Notes: generated from the letters alone by a model not told the origin. A stretch of DNA of 64,000 nt from Cristatella mucedo (GCA_009760855.2 WPIO01000352.1:1-64000); one strand, 5' to 3'; counted from the first letter of the stretch, positions 1-12,794 are shown. Numbers and translations are program-made.

Positions 1-170
1 ATAACACATTTCGGTTAAGTTTGCTGCAGATCGCTGAATATAAAGACACCTCGATACTGCTCGTTATATCGTGAGATAACTTGCTGCAGATTGCGGCGCC
101 TAGCATTAGGCCATTCACACTTGAATAGCTTATCTTGCATGATATCCCAGCAGATCGCACAATATCTAGA

Positions 171-336
171 TACTTTAAACCAATCCGCTGGGGCATGCTG
201 TTGTTTGCACCAAAATGCATCTCCTTGCTTTAGGCAATCGCAATTGAATAACTCATTTTGCTTGAGTTTGCAGCAAATCGGTAAATACAAAGACACCTCA
301 ATACTGCTCTTTATAGCCGTGATAGCTTGCTGCTGA
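171..336. repeat. Type-b variant unit
   Basis: Distinct unit with ACCAATCCGCTGGGGCATGC, TGTTGTTTGCACC, AGCAAATCGGTAAAT, CTCTTTATAGCCGTGATAGC and TTGCTGCTGAGTGCGG. The GGGGCATGCTGTTGTTTGC replacement of the usual B-half end makes it easy to track. Confidence 0.8.
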
Positions 337-1204
337 GTGCGGCGCCTAGCATTAGGCCATTCACACTTGAATAACCTACTTTGGATGAGATCGCAGCAGA
401 TCGCAAAATATCTAGACACTTTAAATTGACCCGTCTCAGAATGTGGTAGCTTGCAGCAGAGTGCAGCTCCTTGGTTTAAGCAATCGCACATGAATAACTC
501 ATTTCGATTAAGTTTGCAGCTGATCGCTGAATAGAAAGACACCTCAATACAGCTCGTTATATCGTGTGATAACTTGCTGCAGATTGGGGCGCCTTGCATA
601 AGGCCATTCACGCTTGATTAGCTTATTTTGCGTGACTTCACAGCAGATCGCACAATATCTAGATACTTTAAATCGACCCGTCACAGGGTGCAGTAGCTTG
701 CAGCAGAGTGCAGCTCCTTGCTTTAGGCAATCGCAATTTGATAACTCATTCCGCTTGCGTTTGCAGCAGATCGCTGAATATGAAGACACCTCAATAGACC
801 TCGTAATATCCTGTAATAAGTTGCTGCAGAGTTCTGAGCTTTGCATTAGGCCATTCACACTTGAATAGCTTATTTTGCATGACTTCACAGCAAATCGCAC
901 AATATCTAGCTACTTTAAATCCAACCGTCGAAGCATGCAGGAGCTAGCAGCAGAGTGCTGCACCTTGGTTTGGGCAATCACGCTTGAATAACAAACTTTG
1001 CTTGATTTTGCAGCATATCGCGGAACATAAAGATACCTTGATACTGCACCTCATTCCGTGGGATAACTTGCTGCAGAGTGCGGTGCCTTGCATTAAGCCA
1101 TTCACACTTGAATACCTTATTTTGCATGAGTTCACAGCAGATCGCACAATATCTAGATACTTCAAATCAACCCGTCAAGGTATGAAGTAGCTTGGAGCAG
1201 GGTG

Positions 1205-1324
1205 CAGGCCTTGCTTTAGGCAATCGCACTTGAATCATTTCGCTTGAGTTTGCAGCAGATCGCAGAATATTAAGACACCTCGATACTGCTCGTTATAGCA
1301 TGTGATAACTTGTTGCAGTGTGAG
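1205..1324. repeat. Representative half-unit A (about 123 bp)
   Basis: This is an example of the A half. It opens with TTGCTTTAGGCAATCGCAC, continues through TTTCGCTTGAGTTTGCAG and CAGATCGCAGAATATTAAG, then CACCTCGATACTGCTCGTTA, and ends near GATAACTTGTTGCAG. This copy has lost 4 bp in the usual TTGAATAACTCATTTC stretch, which explains the 242-bp spacing here. Typical A halves carry a PstI site (CTGCAG) near their end. Variable positions are concentrated around CATTTCG(C/G/A)TT and after CGTTATA. Confidence 0.85.
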
Positions 1325-1450
1325 GCGCATTGCATTAGGCCATTCACACTTGAATAGGTTATCTTGCATGAGTTCACAGCAGATCGCACAATATCTAGAT
1401 ACTTTAAATCAACCCACCAGAGCGTGCAGTAGTTTGCAGCATAATGCAGC
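1325..1450. repeat. Representative half-unit B (about 123 bp)
   Basis: This is an example of the B half, immediately after an A half. It opens with GCATTAGGCCATTCACAC, then TTGAATAGGTTATCTTGCAT, GAGTTCACAGCAGATCGCAC, and the landmark TCTAGATACTTTAAATC. It ends with CCAGAGCGTGCAGTAG and GCAGCATAATGCAGCTCC. Laid against half A, the first 70 bp align well (CTTGC.TTAGGC, CACTTGAATA, GCAGATCGC, AATAT..AGA) and the rest aligns more weakly. A and B therefore derive from one about 123-bp ancestor. The TCTAGA (XbaI) site distinguishes B from A. Confidence 0.85.
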
Positions 1451-1934
1451 TCCTTGCTTCAGGCAATCGCACTTGAATAACTCATTTCGGTTGAGTTTGC
1501 AGCTGTTTGCGGAATATAAAGGCATCTCGATACTGCTCGTTATAGCGTGCCATAGCTTGCTGCAGAGTGGGGCGCCTAGTATTAGGCCATTCACACTTGA
1601 ATAACCTACTTTGCATGAGATCGCAGCAGATCGCACAATATCTAGATACTTTAAATCGAACCGTCTCATTATGTGGTAGCTTGCAGCAGAGTGCAGCTTC
1701 TTGGTTTAGGCAATCGCACTTGAATAACACATTTCGGTTAAGTTTGCTGCAGATCGCTGAATATAACGACACCTCGATGCTGCTCGTTATATCGTGTGAT
1801 AACTTGCTGCAGAGTTCTGGGCTTTGCATTAAGCCATTAACACCTGATTAGCTTATTTTGCATAAGTTCACAGCAGATCGCACAATATCTAGATACTTTA
1901 AATCGCCCCGTCAGAGCGTGCAGTAGCTGGCAGC

Positions 1935-2880
1935 AAAGTGCAGCTCCTTGCTTTAGGCAATCGCAATTTGATAACTCATTCCGCTTGCGTTTGCAGCATA
2001 TAGCTTAATATGAAGGCAGCTCGATAGAGCTCGTAATAACCTGTAAAAAGTTGCTGCAGAGTTCTGAGCTTTGCATTAAGCCATTCACACTTGAATAGCT
2101 TATTTTGCATGTGTTCACAGCAGATCGCACAATATCTAGCTACTTTAAATCCAACCGTCGAAGCTTGCAGGAGCTAGCAGCAGAGTGCTGCACCTTGGTT
2201 TAGGCAATCACATTTGAATAACGAACTTTGCTTGATTTTGCGGCATATTGCGGAACATAAAGATACCTCGAGACTGCACCTCATTCCGTGGGATAACTTG
2301 CTGCAGAGTGCTGTGCCTTGCATTAAGCCATTCACACTTGAATAACTTATTTTGCATGAGTTTAGAGCAGATCGCACAATATCTAGAGACTTTCAATCCA
2401 CCCATCGAAGCTTGCATGAGCTGGCAGCAGAGTGCTGAGCTTTGCTTAAGGCAATCGTACTTAAAAAACACATTTCGAATGAGTTTGCAGAAGATCACGG
2501 AATGTAAAGACACCACAATACTGCTCGTTATGGCGTGTGATAACTTGCTGCGGAGTGTGGTGCCTTGCATTAAGCCATTCTCACTTGAATAACCTTTTTT
2601 ACATTAGATAGCAGGAGATTGCCTAAAATCTAGATACTTTAAATCCACCCGTCGAAGCGTGCAGGAGCTGGCATCAGAGTGCTCAGCTTTGCTTTAGGCA
2701 ATCGCACTTGAAAAACGCATTTTGCTTGATTTTGCAGCAGATCGCTGAACATAAACACACCTCGATACTCATCCTCATAGCTTGTGATAACTTGGGGCAG
2801 AGTTCTGAGCTTTGCATTAGGCCATTCACAATTGAATGGCTTATTTTGCATGAGTTCATAGCAGATCGCACAATATCTAG
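1935..2880. repeat. Four-dimer cassette a1-a4
   Basis: Four recognisable dimers in fixed order. a1: ATTCCGCTTGCGTTTGC. a2: ACGAACTTTGCTTGATTTTG. a3: ACACATTTCGAATGAG with GCAGAAGATC. a4: AACATAAACACACC with TCATCCTCATAGC. The B halves between them carry CCAACCGTCGAAG or CCACCCGTCGAAG types not used elsewhere. Confidence 0.82.
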
Positions 2881-4683
2881 CTACTTTAAATCCAACCGTC
2901 GAAGCATGCAGGAGTTAGATGCAGAGTGCTGCACCTTGGTTTAGGCAATCACACTTGAATAACGAACTTTGCTTGATTTTGCAGCATATCGCGGAACATA
3001 AAGATACCTCGATACTGCACCTCATTCCGTGGGATAACTTGCTGCAGAGTGCGGTGCCTTGCATTAAGCCATTCACACTTGAATACCTTATTTTGCATGA
3101 GTTCACAGCAGATCGCACAATATCTAGATACTTCAAATCAACCCGTCAAGGCATGAAGTAGCTTGGAGCAGGGTGCAGGCCTTGCTTTGAGCAATCGCAC
3201 TTGAATAATTCATTTCGCTTGAGTTTGCAGCAGATCGCTGAATATAAAGACACCTCGATACTGCTCGTTATAGCCTGCGATAGCTTGCTGCAGAGTGGGG
3301 CGCCTAGCATTAGGCCATTCACACTTGAATAACCAACTTTGCATGACATCGCAGAAGATCGCACAATATCTAGATACTTTAAATCAACCCATCTAAGCGT
3401 GCTGTAGCTTGCAGCTGAGTCCAGTTACTTGGTTTAGGCAATCGCACCTGAATAACACATTTCGTTAAGTTTGCTACAGATCGCTGAATATAAAGACACC
3501 TCGATACCTCTCGTTATATCGTGTGATAACTTGCTGCAGATTGCGGCGCCTATCATTAGGCCATTCACACTTGAATAGCTTATCTTGCATGATATCCCAG
3601 CAGATCGCACCATATCTAGATACTTTATACCAATCCGCCGGGGCATGCTGTTGTTTGCACCAAAATGAACCTCCTTGCTTTAGGTAGTAGCAATTGAATG
3701 ACTCATTTTGCTTGAGTTTGCAGCAAATCAGTAAATATAAAGAAACCTCGATACTGCTTTTTATAGCCGTAATGGCTTGCTGCTGAGTGCAGCTCCTAGC
3801 ATTAGGCCATTAACACTTGAATAACCTACTTTGGATGAGATCCCAGCAGATCGCACAATATCTAGATACTTTAAATCGACCCGTCTCAGCGTGTAGTAGC
3901 TTGCAGCAGAGTGCAGCTTCTTGGTTTAGGCAATCGCACTTGAATAACACATTTCGATTAAGTTTGCAGCTGATCGCTGAACAGAAAGACACCTTGATAC
4001 AGCTCGTTATGTCGTGTGATAAGTTGCTGCAGATTGCGGCGCCTTGCATGAGGCCATTCACACTTGATTAGCTTATTTTGCATGAGTTCACAGCAGATCG
4101 CACAATATCTAGATACTTTAAATCAACCTGTCAAGTCATGCAGTCGCTCGGAGATTAGTGCAGGCCTTGCTTTAGGCAATCGCACTTGAATAACTCATTT
4201 CGCTTGAGTTCGCAGCAGATCGCAGAATATTAAGACACCTCGATACTGCTCGTTATAGCGTGTGATAACTTGCAGCAGTGAGAGGCGCCTTGCATTAAGC
4301 CATTCACACTTGAATAGCTTATCTTGCATGAGTTCACAGCAGATCGCACAATATCTAGATACTTTAAATCAACCCACCAGAGCGTGTAGTAGTTTGCAGC
4401 ATAATGCAGCTCCTTGCTTCAGGCAATCGCACTTGAATAACTCATTTCGGTTGAATTTGGAGCTAATCGCGGAATATAAAGACATCTCGATACTGCTCGT
4501 TATAGCGTGCTATTGCTTGCTGCAGAGTGGGGTGACTAGCATTAGGCCATTCACACTTAAATAACTTACTTTGCATGAGATCGCAGCAGTTTGCACAATA
4601 TCTAGATACTTTAAATCAACCCAACTAAGCGTGCTGTAGCTTGCAGCAGAGTCCAGCTACTTGGTTTAGGCAATCGCACCTGA
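2691..4683. repeat. Satellite units between D1 and D2
   Basis: About eight ordinary dimers continue in phase. The stretch 2905-3160 closely resembles 945-1190 (same A-half ACGAACTTTGCTTGATTTTG and B-half CTTCAAATCAACCCGTCAAG). A diverged type-b unit lies at 3625-3792. Nothing other than satellite is seen. Confidence 0.85.
3625..3792. repeat. Type-b variant unit, diverged
   Basis: Has TTTATACCAATCCGCC and CTTTAGGTAGTAGCAATTG, so the normally constant GGCAATCGC is lost here. Confidence 0.75.
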
Positions 4684-6150
4684 ATAACACATTTCGGTTA
4701 AGTTTGCTGCAGATCGCTGAATATAAAGACACCTCGATACTGCTCGTTATATCGTGAGATAACTTGCTGCAGATTGCGGCGCCTAGCATTAGGCCATTCA
4801 CACTTGAATAGCTTATCTTGCATGATATCCCAGCAGATCGCACAATATCTAGATACTTTAAACCAATCCGCGGGGGCATGCTGTTGTTTGCACCAAAATG
4901 CATCTCCTTGCTTTAGGCAATCGCAATTGAATAACTCATTTTGCTTGAGTTTGCAGCAAATCGGTAAATATCAAGACACCTCAATACTGCTCTTTATAGC
5001 CGTGATAACTTGCTGCTGAGTGCGGCGCCTAGCATTAGGCCATTCACACTTGAATAACCTACTTTGGATGAGATCGCAGCAGATCGCACAATATCTAGAC
5101 ACTTTAAATTGACCCGTCTCAGCATGTGGTAGCTTGCAGCAGAGTGCAGCTCCTTGGTTTAAGCAATCGCACATGAATAACTCATTTCGATTAAGTTTGC
5201 AGCTGATCGCTGAACAGAAAGACACCTCGATACAGCTCGTTATATCGTGTGATAACTTGCTGCAGATTGAGGCGCCTTGCATAAGGCCATTCACGCTTGA
5301 TTAGCTTATTTTGCATGACTTCACAGCAGATCGCACAATATCTAGATACTTTAAATCGACCCGTCACAGGGTGCAGTAGCTTGCAGCAGAGTGCAGCTCC
5401 TTGCTTTAGGCAATCGCGATTTGATAACTCATTCCGCTTGCGTTTGCAGCAGATCGCTGAATATGAAGACACCTCAATAGACCTCGTAATAGCCTGTAAT
5501 AAGTTGCTGCAGAGTTCTGAGCTTTGCATTAGGCCATCCACACTTGAATAGCTTATTTTGCATGAGTTCACAGCAAATCGCACAATATCTAGCTACTTTA
5601 AATCCAACCGTCGAAGCATGCAGGAGCTAACAGCAGAGTGCTGCACCTTGGTTTAGGCAATCACATTTGAATAACGAACTTTGCTTGATTTTGCGGCATA
5701 TCGCGGAACATAAAGATACCTCGAGACTGCACCTCATTCCGTGGGATAACTTGCTGCAGAGTGCTGTGCCTTGCATTAAGCCATTCACACTTGAATAACT
5801 TATTTTGCATGAGTTTAGAGCAGATCGCACAATATCTAGAGACTTTCAATCCACCCATCGAAGCTTGCATGAGCTGGCAGCAGAGTGCTGAGCTTTGCTT
5901 AAGGCAATCGTACTTAAAAAACACATTTCGAATGAGTTTGCAGAAGATCACGGAATGTAAAGACACCTCAATACTGCTCGTTATGGCGTGTGATAACTTG
6001 CTGCTGAGTTGAGTGCCTTGCATTAAGCCATTTTCACTTGAATAACCTATTTTACATTAGATAGCAGGAGATTGCCCAACATCTAGATACTTTAAATCCA
6101 CCCGTCGAAGCGTGGAGGAGCTGGCATCAGAGTGCTCAGCTTTGCTTTAG
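4684..6150. repeat. Block D2, copy of D1 lacking five dimers
   Basis: 4684-5587 repeats 1-904. At the TCTAGC landmark (5588) the match jumps to 2135 onward. Relative to D1 it lacks about 1230 bp, five whole dimers (905-2134). The join is seamless because both break points lie in the same B-half motif, TCTAGCTACTTTAAATCCAA. This is the pattern expected from in-register unequal exchange or a replication slip. Confidence 0.8.
4855..5022. repeat. Type-b variant unit
   Basis: Copy of the 171-336 unit at an offset of 4683, with GCGGGGGCATGC and TAAATATCAAGACACC. Confidence 0.8.
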
Positions 6151-6310
6151 GCAATCGCACTTGAAAAACGCATTTTGCTTGATTTTGCAGCATATCGCAG
6201 AACATAAAGATACCTCGATACTGCACCTCATTCCGTGGGATAACTTGCTGCAGAGTGCGGTGCCTTGCATTAGGCCATTCACACTTGAATAACTTATTTT
6301 GCATGAGTTC
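5400..6310. repeat. Cassette a1-a3 with hybrid a4/a2 unit
   Basis: a1, a2 and a3 as usual. The fourth unit starts as a4 (TTGAAAAACGCATTTTGC) but continues as a2 (CAGCATATCGCAGAACATAAAG, then GATACTGCACCTCATTCCG), joined inside the shared TTGCTTGATTTTGCAGCA. The tandem duplicate at about 8850-9765 has the same hybrid. Confidence 0.8.
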
Positions 6311-6830
6311 ACAGCAGATCGCACAATATCTAGATACTTCAAATAACCCGTCAAGGCATGAAGTAGCTCAGAGCAGAGTGCAGGCCTTGGTTTAGGCAAT
6401 CGCACTTGAATAATTCATTTCGCTTGAGTGTGCAGCAGATCACTGAATATAAAGACACCTCGATACTGCTCGTTATATCGTGTTATAACTTGCTGCAGAT
6501 TGAGGAGCCTTGCATTAGGCCATTGACACTTGAATAGCTTATTTTGCATGACTTCACAGCAGATCGCACTATATCTAGATACTTTAAATATACCCGTAAA
6601 GTCATGCAGTCGCCCGGAGTTTAGTGCAGGCCTTCCTTTAGGCAATCGCACTTGAACAACTAATTTCGCTTGAGTTTGCAGCAGATCGCAGAATATTAAG
6701 ACACCTCGATACTGCTCGTTATAGAGTGTGATACCTTGCTGCAGTGTGAGGCGCCTTGCATTAGGCCATTCACACTTGAATAGCTTATCTTGCATGAGTT
6801 CACAGCAGATCGCACAATATCTAGACACTT

Positions 6831-6990
6831 TAAACCAATCCGCCGGGGCATGCTGTTGTTTGCACCATAATGCACCTCCTTGCTTTAGGCAATCGCAATT
6901 GAATAACTCATTTTGCTTGAGTTTGCAGCAAATCGGTAAACATAAAGACACCTCGATACTGCTCTTTATAGCCGTGATAGCTTGCTGCTT
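6831..6990. repeat. Type-b variant unit in left 14-dimer block
   Basis: Has TTGCACCATAATGCACC and ends GCTGCTTAGTGCCGCG. Confidence 0.8.
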
Positions 6991-8849
6991 AGTGCCGCGC
7001 CTAGCCTTAGGCCATTCACACTTGAATAACCTACTTTGGATGAGATCGCAGCAGATCGCACAATATCTAGATACTATAAATCGACCCGTCTCAGCGTGTG
7101 GTAGCTTGCACCATAATGCAGCTTCTTGCTTCAGGCAATCGCACTTGAATAACTCATTTCGGTTGAGTTTGCAGCTGATCGCGGAATATAAAGACATCTC
7201 GATACTGCTCGTTTTAGCGTGTGATAAGTTAATGCAGAGTGAGGCACCTAGCATTAGGCCATTCACACTTAATAGCTTATCTTGCATGAGTTCACAGCAG
7301 ATCGCAAAAAATCTAGATACTTTGAATCAACCCACCAGAGCATGCAGTTGTTTGCACCATAATGCAGCTCCTTGCTTCACGCAATCGCACCTGAATAACT
7401 CATTTTGGTTGAGTTTGCAGCTGATCGCGGAATATAAAGACATCTCGATACTGCTCGTTATAGCGTGTGATAAGTTAATGCAGAGTGAGGCGCCTAGCAT
7501 TAGGCCATTTAGACTTGAATAACCTACTTTGGCTGAGATCGCAGCAGATCACACAATATCTAGATACTTTAAATCGACCCGTCTAAGCGTATGGTAGCTT
7601 GCAGCAGAGTGCAGCTCCTTGGTTTAAGCAATCGCACACGAATAACTTATTTCGGTTAGGTTTGCAGCAGATCGCAGAATATAAAGACACCTCGTTACTG
7701 CTCGTTTTAGCATGCGATTGCTTGCTGCAGAGTGGGGTGACTAGCATTAGGCCATTCACACTTGAATAACCTACTTTGCATGAGATCGCAGCAGATCGCA
7801 CAATATCTAGATACTTTAAATCAACCCGTCTAACCGTGGGGTAGCTTGAAGCAGAGTGCAGCTCCTTGGTTTAGGCAAACGCACTTGAATAACTAATTTC
7901 GCTTAAGTTTGCTGCAGATCGCAGAATATTAAGACACCTCGATACTGCTCGTTATATCGTGTGATGACGTGCATCAGATTGCCGGGCCTAGCATTAACCT
8001 ATTTACACATGAATAGCTTATTTTGCATGAGTTTACAGCAGATCGCACGATATGTAGATACTTTAAATCAACCCGTCAAGGCATGCAGTAGCTCGGAGCA
8101 GAGTGATGGCCTTGCTTCAGGCAATCGCACTTGAATGAGTAATTTCGCTTCACTTTGCAGCAGATCGCGGAATACGAAGACACCTCGATACTTTTAGTTA
8201 TATCGTGTGATAGCTTGCTGCAGAGTGAGGCGCCTAGCATTAGGCCTGTCACACTTGAATAACCTACTAGACATTAGATCGCAGCTGATCGCACAATATC
8301 TAGATACTCTAAATCAACCCGTCTAAGCGTGCGGTAGCTTGTGGGGGAGTGCAGCTCCTTGCTTTAGGCAATCGCACCTGAATAACACATTTAGGTTAAG
8401 TTTGCTGCAGATCGCTGAATATAAAGACACCTCGATACTGCTCGTTATATCGTGTGATAACTTGCTGCAGAGTGCTGGGCCTTGCTTTAGGCCATTCATA
8501 CATGAAAGGCTTATTTTGCATGAGTTCACAGCAGATCGCCCAATATCTAGATACTTCAAATCAACCCGCCAAGGTATTAAGTAGCTCGGAGCAGATTGCA
8601 GGCCTTGCTTTAGGCAATCGCACTTGAATAATTCATTTCGCTTGAGTTTGCAGCAGATAGCTGAATTTAAAGACACCTCGATACTGCTCGTAATATCGTG
8701 TGATTACTTAGTGCAGATTGCGGCACTTTGCATTAGGCCATCCACACTTGAATAGCTTATTTTGCATGACTTCACAGCAGATCGCACAATATCTAGAAAT
8801 TTAAATCAACCCGTCACAGGGTGCAGTAGCTTGCAGCAGAGTGCAGCTC

Positions 8850-9765
8850 CTTGCTTTAGGCAATCGCGATTTGATAACTCATTCCGCTTGCGTTTGCAGC
8901 AGATCGCTGAATATGAAGACACCTCAATAGACCTCGTAATAGCCTGTAATAAGTTGCTGCAGAGTTCTGAGCTTTGCATTAGGCCATCCACACTTGAATA
9001 GCTTATTTTGCATGAGTTCACAGCAAATCGCACAATATCTAGCTACTTTAAATCCAACCGTCGAAGCATGCAGGAGCTAGCAGCAGAGTGCTGCACCTTG
9101 GTTTAGGCAATCACATTTGAATAACGAACTTTGCTTGATTTTGCGGCATATCGCGGAACATAAAGATACCTCGAGACTGCACCTCATTCCGTGGGATAAC
9201 TTGCTGCAGAGTGCTGTGCCTTGCATTAAGCCATTCACACTTGAATAACTTATTTTGCATGAGTTTAGAGCAGATCGCACAATATCTAGAGACTTTCAAT
9301 CCACCCATCGAAGCTTGCATGAGCTGGCAGCAGAGTGCTGAGCTTTGCTTAAGGCAATCGTACTTAAAAAACACATTTCGAATGAGTTTGCAGAAGATCA
9401 CGGAATGTAAAGACACCTCAATACTGCTCGTTATGGCGTGTGATAACTTGCTGCTGAGTTGAGTGCCTTGCATTAAGCCATTTTCACTTGAATAACCTAT
9501 TTTACATTAGATAGCAGGAGATTGCCCAACATCTAGATACTTTAAATCCATCCGTCGAAGCGTGCAGGAGCTGGCATCAGAGTGCTCAGCTTTGCTTTAG
9601 GCAATCGCACTTGAAAAAAACGCATTTTGCTTGATTTTGCAGCATATCGCAGAACATAAAGATACCTCGATACTGCACCTCATTCCGTGGGATAACTTGC
9701 TGCAGAGTGCGGTGCCTTGCATTAAGCCATTCACACTTGAATAACTTATTTTGCATGAGTTCACA
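8850..9765. repeat. Cassette a1-a3 with hybrid unit, duplicate
   Basis: Copy of the 5400-6310 cassette within the right 14-dimer block. The hybrid unit has two extra A (TTGAAAAAAACGC near 9612). Confidence 0.8.
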
Positions 9766-10283
9766 GCAGATCGCACAATATCTAGATACTTCAAATAACC
9801 CGTCAAGGCATGAAGTAGCTCAGAGCAGAGTGCAGGCCTTGGTTTAGGCAATCGCACTTGAATAATTCATTTCGCTTGAGTGTGCAGCAGATCACTGAAT
9901 ATAAAGACACCTCGATACTGCTCGTTATATCGTGTTATAACTTGCTGCAGATTGAGGAGCCTTGCATTAGGCCATTGACACTTGAATAGCTTATTTTGCA
10001 TGACTTCACAGCAGATCGCACTATATCTAGATACTTTAAATATACCCGTAAAGTCATGCAGTCGCCCGGAGTTTAGTGCAGGCCTTCCTTTAGGCAATCG
10101 CACTTGAACAACTAATTTCGCTTGAGTTTGCAGCAGATCGCAGAATATTAAGACACCTCGATACTGCTCGTTATAGAGTGTGATACCTTGCTGCAGTGTG
10201 AGGCGCCTTGCATTAGGCCATTCACACTTGAATAGCTTATCCTGCATGAGTTCACAGCAGATCGCACAATATCTAGACACTTT

Positions 10284-10445
10284 AAACCAATCCGCCGGGG
10301 CATGCTGTTGTTTGCACCATAATGCACCTCCTTGCTTTAGGCAATCGCAATTGAATAACTCATTTTGCTTGAGTTTTTGCAGCAAATCGGTAAACATAAA
10401 GACACCTCGATACTGCTCTTTATAGCCGTGATAGCTTGCTGCTGA
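10284..10445. repeat. Type-b variant unit in right 14-dimer block
   Basis: Duplicate of 6831-6990 with a longer T run (GAGTTTTTGCAGC) and GCTGCTGAGTGCCGCG. Confidence 0.8.
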
Positions 10446-12794
10446 GTGCCGCGCCTAGCCTTAGGCCATTCACACTTGAATAACCTACTTTGGATGAGAT
10501 CGCAGCAGATCGCACAATATCTAGATACTATAAATCGACCCGTCTCAGCGTGTGGTAGCTTGCACCATAATGCAGCTTCTTGCTTCAGGCAATCGCACTT
10601 GAATAACTCATTTCGGTTGAGTTTGCAGCTGATCGCGGAATATAAAGACATCTCGATACTGCTCGTTTTAGCGTGTGATAAGTTAATGCAGAGTGAGGCA
10701 CCTAGCATTAGGCCATTCACACTTAATAGCTTATCTTGCATGAGTTCACAGCAGATCGCACAAAATCTAGATACTTTGAATCAACCCACCAGAGCGTGCA
10801 GTTGTTTGCACCATAATGCAGCTCCTTGCTTCACGCAATCGCACCTGAATAACTCATTTTGGTTGAGTTTGCAGCTGATCGCGGAATATAAAGAAATCTC
10901 GATACTGCTCGTTATAGCGTGTGATAAGTTAATGCAGAGTGAGGCGCCTAGCATTAGGCCATTTAGACTTGAATAACCTACTTTGGATGAGATCGAAGCA
11001 GATCACACAATATCTAGATACTTTAAATCGACCCGTCTAAGCGTATGGTAGCTTGCAGCAGAGTGCAGCTCCTTGGTTTAAGCAATCGCACACGAATAAC
11101 TTATTTCGGTTAGGTTTGCAGCAGATCGCAGAATATAAAGACACCTCGTTACTGCTCGTTTTAGCATGCGATTGCTTGCTGCAGAGTGGGGTGACTAGCA
11201 TTAGGCCATTCACACTTGAATAACCTACTTTGCATGAGATCGCAGCAGATCGCACAATATCTAGATACTTTAAATCAACCCGTCTAACCGTGGGGTAGCT
11301 TGAAGCAGAGTGCAGCTCCTTGGTTTAGGCAAACGCACTTGAATAACTAATTTCGCTTAAGTTTGCTGCAGATCGCAGAATATTAAGACACCTCGATACT
11401 GCTCGTTATATCGTGTGATGACGTGCATCAGATTGCCGGGGCCTAGCATTAACCTATTTACACATGAATAGCTTATTTTGCATGAGTTTACAGCAGATCG
11501 CACGATATGTAGATACTTTAAATCAACCCGTCAAGGCATGCAGTAGCTCGGAGCAGAGTGATGGCCTTGCTTCAGGCAATCGCACTTGAATGAGTAATTT
11601 CGCTTCACTTTGCAGCAGATCGCGGAATACGAAGACACCTCGATACTTTTCGTTATATCGTGTGATAGCTTGCTGCAGAGTGAGGCGCCTAGCATTAGGC
11701 CCGTCACACTTGAATAACCTACTAGACATTAGATCGCAGCTGATCGCACAATATCTAGATACTCTAAATCAACCCGTCTAAGCGTGCGGTAGCTTGTGGG
11801 GGAGTGCAGCTCCTTGCTTTAGGCAATCGCACCTGAATAACACATTTAGGTTAAGTTTGCTGCAGATCGCTGAATACAAAGACACCTCGATACTGCTCGT
11901 TATATCGTGTGATAACTTGCTGCAGAGTGCTGGGCCTTGCTTTAGGCCATTCATACATGAAAGGCTTATTTTGCATGAGTTCACAGCAGATCGCACAATA
12001 TCTAGATACTTCAAATCAACCCGCCAAGGTATTAAGTAGCTCGGAGCAGATTGCAGGCCTCGCTTTAGGCAATCGCACTTGAATAATTCATTTCGCTTGA
12101 GTTTGCAGCAGATAGCTGAATTTAAAGACACCTCGATACTGCTCGTAATATCGTGTGATTACTTAGTGCAGATTGCGGCACTTTGCATTAGGCCATCCAC
12201 ACTTGAATAGCTTATTTTGCATGACTTCACAGCAGATCGCACAATATCTAGAAATTTAAATCAACCCGTAAAGTTTTGCAGTAGCTCGGAAAGGAGTGCA
12301 GGCCTTGCTTTTGGCATTCGCACTTGAATAACTCATTTCGCTCATGTTAGCAGCAGATCGCTGAATATTAGGAAACCTCAATACTACTCGTTATATTGTG
12401 TGATGACTTGCAGGGGAGTGCGGATACTTGCATCAAACCATTCACACTTAAATAGCTTATCTTGCATGAGTTCACAGCCGATCGCACAATATCTAGATAC
12501 TTTAAATCAACCCGCTAGAGCGTGGAGTAGTTTGCAGCATGTTGCAAATCCTTGCTTCAGGCAATCGCACTTGAATAACTAATTTTGCATGAGCTTGCAG
12601 CAGATTTCTGAATATAAAGACACCTCAATAGAGCTCGTAATAGCGGGTGATAACTTGCTGCAGAGTTCTGGGCTTTGCATTAAGCCATTAACACTTGATT
12701 AGCTTATTTTGCATAAGTTCACAGCAGATCGCACAATATCTAGATACTGTAAATCGACCCGTCAGAGCGTGCAGTAGCTCGCTGCAGAGTGCAG

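Larger units (their letters stand above)
1..2690. repeat. Block D1, satellite units partly recopied at 4684-6150
   Basis: Positions 1-904 match 4684-5587 at a constant offset of 4683 bp (19 dimers). Positions 2135-2690 match 5588-6150 at an offset of about 3453 bp (14 dimers). The block includes a type-b unit near 171-336 and a complete a1-a4 cassette near 1935-2880. It lies at the window edge, so its true left limit is unknown. Confidence 0.8.
5361..8810. repeat. 14-dimer higher-order block, left copy
   Basis: This 3450-bp block is followed directly by a second copy. By eye I found about 20 differences, so identity is about 99 percent. Differences include GTGGAGGAG/GTGCAGGAG near 6113/9563, TTAGTGCCG/TGAGTGCCG near 6990/10443 and CGCAAAAAATC/CGCACAAAATC near 7304/10758. 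It contains an a1-a3 run, a type-b unit at 6831-6990, and the last units before the unusual B-half sequence CTAGAAATTTAAATC at about 8794. Confidence 0.92.
8811..12265. repeat. 14-dimer higher-order block, right copy
   Basis: This is the second copy of the block, 3455 bp. The duplication junction lies within AAATCAACCCGT at about 8803-8814. Left of it the sequence is the block's own end (CTAGAAATTTAAATC); right of it is the block's own beginning (CCGTCACAGGGTGCAG, as at 5361). At 12250 the CTAGAAATTTAAATC end recurs but continues into new sequence (CCGTAAAGTTTTGC). Small insertions against the left copy include two extra A near 9613, two extra T near 10376 and one extra G near 11440. Confidence 0.92.

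Noticed and set aside
6415-7287. 290-codon minus-strand frame as a cysteine-rich protein gene
   Set aside because: It is 3.5 satellite units read through. An equally long frame lies on the other strand of the same DNA, there is no recognisable domain, and the start and end differ between duplicated copies.
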